Part shown: positions 5,726 through 8,127 of the stretch, one piece after another
Numbering within the stretch: the stretch's first letter is position 1
Layout: each line of letters begins with the position of its first letter
NCBI GenBank assembly: GCA_003552275.1
Contig: PUKL01000059.1
Coordinates: forward strand, 1-8,127
Source: Mollicutes bacterium
GTDB taxonomy: Bacteria; Bacillota_I; Bacilli_A; Izemoplasmatales; Izemoplasmataceae
Reading direction: 5' to 3'
Length of the DNA stretch: 8,127 nt
Program-made: the position numbers and the translations under genes
The notes under the pieces: generated by a model
What the model was told of the DNA's origin: nothing
What the model saw: only the letters and a program-made list of their open reading frames with translations
The model's database searches: none

Positions 5726-6556
5726 ATGGACCGCTATCTCATCGCACTCGATTTGGACGGAACACTGCTTTACGACTGGGAAACCCTGGAAGAAACGACA
5801 AGAGACTATCTCGCGAGCCTGAAAGCCGCGGGACATGTCCCCGTGATCGCGACCGGACGCCCTTACCGAAGCAGTGTCCGCTACCATCGGGCTCTCGGTC
5901 TCAACTCGCCGATGATCAACTACAACGGCGGACTCATAACCTGGAAGAACAATCCCTCCTTCGAAGAGGTCAACATCCGTCTGGACAAGGATGTCGTTCT
6001 CGATGTCTTCACCGAGATGGAGCCCCATATATACAACGCGTTCTGCGAAATCAAAGATGACATCTATCTTCTCAAGAAGACCGAAAACGTCAAAGACCTG
6101 CTGCATCTTTTCGGGGACGCAAAGCTCCACGTGGGCGACTTCCGCCACACATTGCCGGGCGGGACGAACGGTTTCATCATCATCGCCCGAAAGCATGAAG
6201 GTCATCTCATCGAAGAGTATGTCCAAAGACACCACGCCGGCAAAGCGAAGACCCGGAACTGGGGGGACGACTATCAATTCATCATCGAGCTTTACACCCC
6301 TTTGACCAACAAGGGGCGTGCCCTCGAACACGTGGCGAGACATATGGGCTTCGAGCGAGAGAACATCATCGCTTTCGGCGACGGTCTGAACGACATCGAG
6401 ATGTTGGAATACGCCGGCACGGGGGTGGCGATGAGAAACGCCGAAGACGAGGTCAAAGCGGTCGCCGACCACGTCAGTCCTCACACGCACGAAGAAAAGG
6501 CCGTCGAACGATTCTTGCGAGACCATTTCAAAAAGGTGGGTCAGGTCAGAACCTGA
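5726..6556 (+). CDS. Cof-type HAD-IIB phosphatase
   Basis: This is a cytoplasmic Mg2+-dependent haloacid-dehalogenase-superfamily phosphatase of the Cof (HAD-IIB) class, enzymes that usually dephosphorylate sugar phosphates, nucleotides or flavin precursors; the substrate cannot be read from sequence. At 276 aa it has the usual length. Motif I is DLDGTL with Asp9 (nucleophile) and Asp11. Motif II is IATGRPY with Thr43. The C2 cap domain spans about 85-190. Motif III Lys196 is in TNKGRAL, a typical HAD-IIB signature. Motif IV is FGDGLNDIEML at 217-227 with Asp219, Asn222 and Asp223. It is the only rightward gene in the window, a single-gene unit with its own promoter. Its 3' end overlaps the end of ffh by 11 bp inside a probable bidirectional terminator. 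Confidence 0.94.
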   Translation: MDRYLIALDLDGTLLYDWETLEETTRDYLASLKAAGHVPVIATGRPYRSSVRYHRALGLNSPMINYNGGLITWKNNPSFEEVNIRLDKDVVLDVFTEMEPHIYNAFCEIKDDIYLLKKTENVKDLLHLFGDAKLHVGDFRHTLPGGTNGFIIIARKHEGHLIEEYVQRHHAGKAKTRNWGDDYQFIIELYTPLTNKGRALEHVARHMGFERENIIAFGDGLNDIEMLEYAGTGVAMRNAEDEVKAVADHVSPHTHEEKAVERFLRDHFKKVGQVRT

Positions 6557-6567
6557 ACCCACCTTTT
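6531..6567. terminator. Bidirectional intrinsic terminator in overlapping gene ends
   Basis: The left arm (6531-6546) and right arm (6551-6567) pair over 16 bp with one bulged A (6556) and a four-base CAGA loop (6547-6550). The base of the stem is four A-T pairs. The right arm's T-run is extended by CC then TTT on the plus strand; on the minus strand the transcript ends in five T (6534-6530). The stem contains the stop codon of the HAD gene (6554-6556), and the ffh stop (6548-6546) spans loop and left arm. Both convergent messages can therefore terminate within a few bases of their stops. Confidence 0.82.
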
Positions 6568-7955
6568 CCTTTGCCTTTGCCTTTTTTACGCTTTTTTTGT
6601 TGTTTCGGGGCGGGCATACCCGCCATGGGGTTTTCGGGATTGATCTGTTTCGGGTCCATCTTGGACATCTGCTTCATGGCGCGGGTCTGTTCGTCGAGCG
6701 TAGTGATGAGGCGGTTCAGTTCGGCCACACTCCGGCCGGCGCCCCGGGCGATCCGGCGACGGCGCGAACTGCTCTTTTTGATGAGTTCGGGTCGTTTCCG
6801 TTCCTCTTTGGTCATCGAGCCGATCATGGCCTCGATATGGACGAGGCGTTTGTCGTCGATGTCCATGTTCTTCGTCATTTTGTTGATACCGGGAATCATC
6901 TTCATGAGGCCGCCGAGCGAGCCCATGCGTTTGACCATTCTCAATTGCTTGCGATAATCGTCGAAGTTGAACTTCCCCTGAGCCATCTTTTCCACCATGC
7001 TCAACATGTCGTCCTCGTCGACATTCTCGGTCACCTTGTCGATGAGCGTCAACACATCGCCCATGCCGAGAATACGTCCGGCCATGCGTTCGGGATGGAA
7101 GACTTCCAAAGCGTCCAACTTTTCGCCCAACCCCATGAACTTGATGGGAACACCCGTCACTTTTCTGAGCGAGAGTGCCGCGCCGCCGCGCGTGTCACTG
7201 TCGAGTTTGGTGATGATGCTGCCGGTGAGCCCTAGGGATTCGTGGAAGCTCTTCGCGACAGCGACGGCGTCTTGACCCGTCATCGCATCCAGCACCAACA
7301 AGACTTCGTCGGGGGCGAGTTCCTCTTTCACGACCTTCAGTTCGTCCATCATCTCTTCGTCGATGTGGAGGCGACCGGCGGTGTCGAAGACGAGGACGTC
7401 GTGGCCGTTCTCCTCGGCAAACTTCTCAGATTCGCTTATGATGGTGGAAATCGGGGTCGTCGTCCCTTTCTCAAAGACGGGAACGGAAATCTTTTCGCCG
7501 ATCGTCTGCAGCTGTTCGATCGCCGCGGGACGACGGGTGTCGAGTGCCACGAGCAAGGGGTCGGATGCATGATGTTTCCGGAGATAGGCGGCGAGCTTCC
7601 CCGCACTCGTCGTCTTACCGCTCCCTTGGAGACCGACGAGCATGATGGTGTTCTTTTCCTTTTTCTGCAGAGAGAAGCCGCTCGTCTCACCACCCAGGAG
7701 TTCCTTCAGTTCGTCGTGGACGACCTTGACCACCTGTTTGGACGGGTTCAGTCCTTTCAGAATGCGTTCACCCAAGGCTTTGTTCTTGACTTCGGCCGTG
7801 AACTCCTTGACAACCTTGAAATTCACATCCGCTTCCAAAAGCGACAGCCTGATCTCCCGCATCATCGCATCAATGTCATTCTCGGTCAGACGGCCCTTGC
7901 CACTCACTCGGCGAAGGGCCATCTGTAGACGTTCGGACAAATGGTCGAATGCCAT
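6546..7955 (-). CDS. ffh: Signal recognition particle GTPase Ffh (SRP54)
   Basis: Ffh binds hydrophobic signal sequences emerging from the ribosome together with SRP RNA and delivers the complex to the receptor FtsY at the membrane. At 469 aa it has a complete N-G-M layout: an N helical bundle (1-90), then the GTPase with G1 GLQGSGKTT at 108-116, DTRRPAA at 139-145, DTAGR at 191-195, TKLD at 249-252 and GLGEK at 275-279. The Met-rich M domain (about 327-433) has the SRP-RNA-binding SRRRRIARGAGRSV at 397-410. The tail (451-469) is Lys/Gly-rich and ends GGFRF. I chose ATG 7955, with AGAGGTGG seven bases upstream, over an in-frame TTG at 7961 that would sit one base after the Shine-Dalgarno. It lies two bases downstream of ylxM, the standard Bacillota arrangement. 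Its stop overlaps the convergent HAD gene. Confidence 0.98.
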   Translation of the reverse strand: MAFDHLSERLQMALRRVSGKGRLTENDIDAMMREIRLSLLEADVNFKVVKEFTAEVKNKALGERILKGLNPSKQVVKVVHDELKELLGGETSGFSLQKKEKNTIMLVGLQGSGKTTSAGKLAAYLRKHHASDPLLVALDTRRPAAIEQLQTIGEKISVPVFEKGTTTPISTIISESEKFAEENGHDVLVFDTAGRLHIDEEMMDELKVVKEELAPDEVLLVLDAMTGQDAVAVAKSFHESLGLTGSIITKLDSDTRGGAALSLRKVTGVPIKFMGLGEKLDALEVFHPERMAGRILGMGDVLTLIDKVTENVDEDDMLSMVEKMAQGKFNFDDYRKQLRMVKRMGSLGGLMKMIPGINKMTKNMDIDDKRLVHIEAMIGSMTKEERKRPELIKKSSSRRRRIARGAGRSVAELNRLITTLDEQTRAMKQMSKMDPKQINPENPMAGMPAPKQQKKRKKGKGKGKGGFRF

Positions 7956-7957
7956 GT

Positions 7958-8127
7958 TCAATCCACCTCTTTCAGTTCTTCGAGTCGTTCAAGGATGTCT
8001 CTGTCATCAATCTCGTCCTTGAGGGCGTCTATGCGGCGTCGGCGCTCTTCGGACTTCCGTTTCAATCCGAGGCGCTTCTCGTATTCGCGCAATTTTTTCT
8101 CGGTCTTCTTGATATGGTCATGTACGG
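7958..8127 (-). CDS. ylxM: YlxM, C-terminal half only
   Basis: YlxM is a small helix-turn-helix protein (about 110 aa in Bacillota), the usual partner gene of ffh and thought to modulate the SRP pathway. Only its last 55 residues are in the window; the 5' half lies beyond 8127. The visible part begins VHDHIKKTEKKLREYEKRL, which aligns with the end of the recognition helix and the following coiled-coil-like helix of YlxM (VYDNIKRTE in Bacillus, from memory). A very charged helix follows and ends LEELKEVD. It stops with TGA at 7960-7958, two bases before the ffh ATG, and its last codons carry the ffh ribosome binding site. The identification rests on this short match plus position; the frame was translated by hand. 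Confidence 0.88.
   Translation of the reverse strand, partial: VHDHIKKTEKKLREYEKRLGLKRKSEERRRRIDALKDEIDDRDILERLEELKEVD
7963..7970 (-). promoter_or_regulatory. Ribosome binding site of ffh
   Basis: AGAGGTGG on the minus strand, seven bases before ATG 7955, lies within the last codons of ylxM. The spacing favours ATG 7955 over the in-frame TTG at 7961. Confidence 0.8.

Noticed and set aside
5617..5727. Upstream extension of the membrane-anchored protein to 5727
   Set aside because: It would run through the consensus TATAAT promoter and has no ribosome binding site, whereas 5616 has a near-perfect one and starts right before a membrane span.
5636..6562. 308-codon open frame on the minus strand opposite the HAD gene
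   Set aside because: The plus strand has all four HAD motifs, a promoter and a ribosome binding site. The antisense frame shows no family features and overlaps the intergenic promoters.
7956..7961. TTG start for ffh at 7961
   Set aside because: It leaves only one base between the Shine-Dalgarno and the start codon; ATG 7955 has a seven-base spacing.
1..8127. Mycoplasma-type code with TGA read as Trp
   Set aside because: Every identified gene ends at TGA at the expected family length, several are followed at once by the next start codon, and Trp residues are encoded by TGG.
1..8127. Mobile element, CRISPR array, defence or other new multi-gene system
   Set aside because: No direct-repeat arrays, transposase, integrase, toxin-antitoxin or nuclease-type accessory genes were seen. 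All but one of the genes belong to known housekeeping families and coding is nearly continuous.

Overview
The window reads as chromosomal core DNA from a Gram-positive, Bacillota-type bacterium, possibly one of the Mollicutes-proximal Bacilli with unusually high GC (mid-50s % by eye, not computed). The reasons are the YlxM-Ffh gene pair, an RbgA-type ribosome-assembly GTPase, a membrane-segment-free FtsK/SftA-like translocase, and strong purine-rich ribosome binding sites. TGA is a genuine stop here, used by all eight genes whose 3' end is visible, and Trp is encoded by TGG, so this is not the UGA=Trp Mycoplasma code. I see no mobile element, CRISPR array, tRNA, rRNA or sign of recent transfer.

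Layout. Positions 1-5616 hold one tightly packed leftward operon. In transcription order it contains an unrecognised membrane-anchored protein (5616-4870), a CPDC thioredoxin-like protein (4886-4551), an FtsK/SpoIIIE/SftA-family DNA translocase (4547-2331), signal peptidase I (2324-1452), RbgA (1450-605) and RNase HII (605-1, its last codons outside the window). Junctions are a 17-base overlap, then gaps of 3, 6 and 1 bases, then a TGATG stop/start overlap, so translational coupling is likely throughout. The operon starts at a strong extended -10 promoter at 5635-5664.

From the same 109-base intergenic region a second promoter (5682-5710) fires rightward into a Cof-type HAD phosphatase gene (5726-6556). 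That gene converges on ffh (7955-6546). The two coding regions overlap by 11 bp, and their 3' ends are folded into one near-perfect 16-bp inverted repeat with T-runs on both sides, a probable bidirectional terminator. ffh is preceded by the 3' half of ylxM (8127-7958).

How the genes work together. Ffh and YlxM (signal recognition particle) and signal peptidase I serve protein export. RbgA matures the 50S subunit. RNase HII removes RNA from RNA/DNA hybrids. The FtsK-like motor clears chromosomal DNA from the closing septum. The lepB-rbgA-rnhB block and the pairing of a thioredoxin-like gene with a soluble FtsK both recall known Bacillota neighbourhoods. I found no convincing new multi-gene system. 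The points most worth a second look are the two divergent promoters whose predicted transcripts begin at the Shine-Dalgarno, the overlapping convergent gene ends used as a terminator, the exclusive TGA stops, the odd N-terminus of the translocase, the three-span signal peptidase, and the unknown protein that leads the operon.
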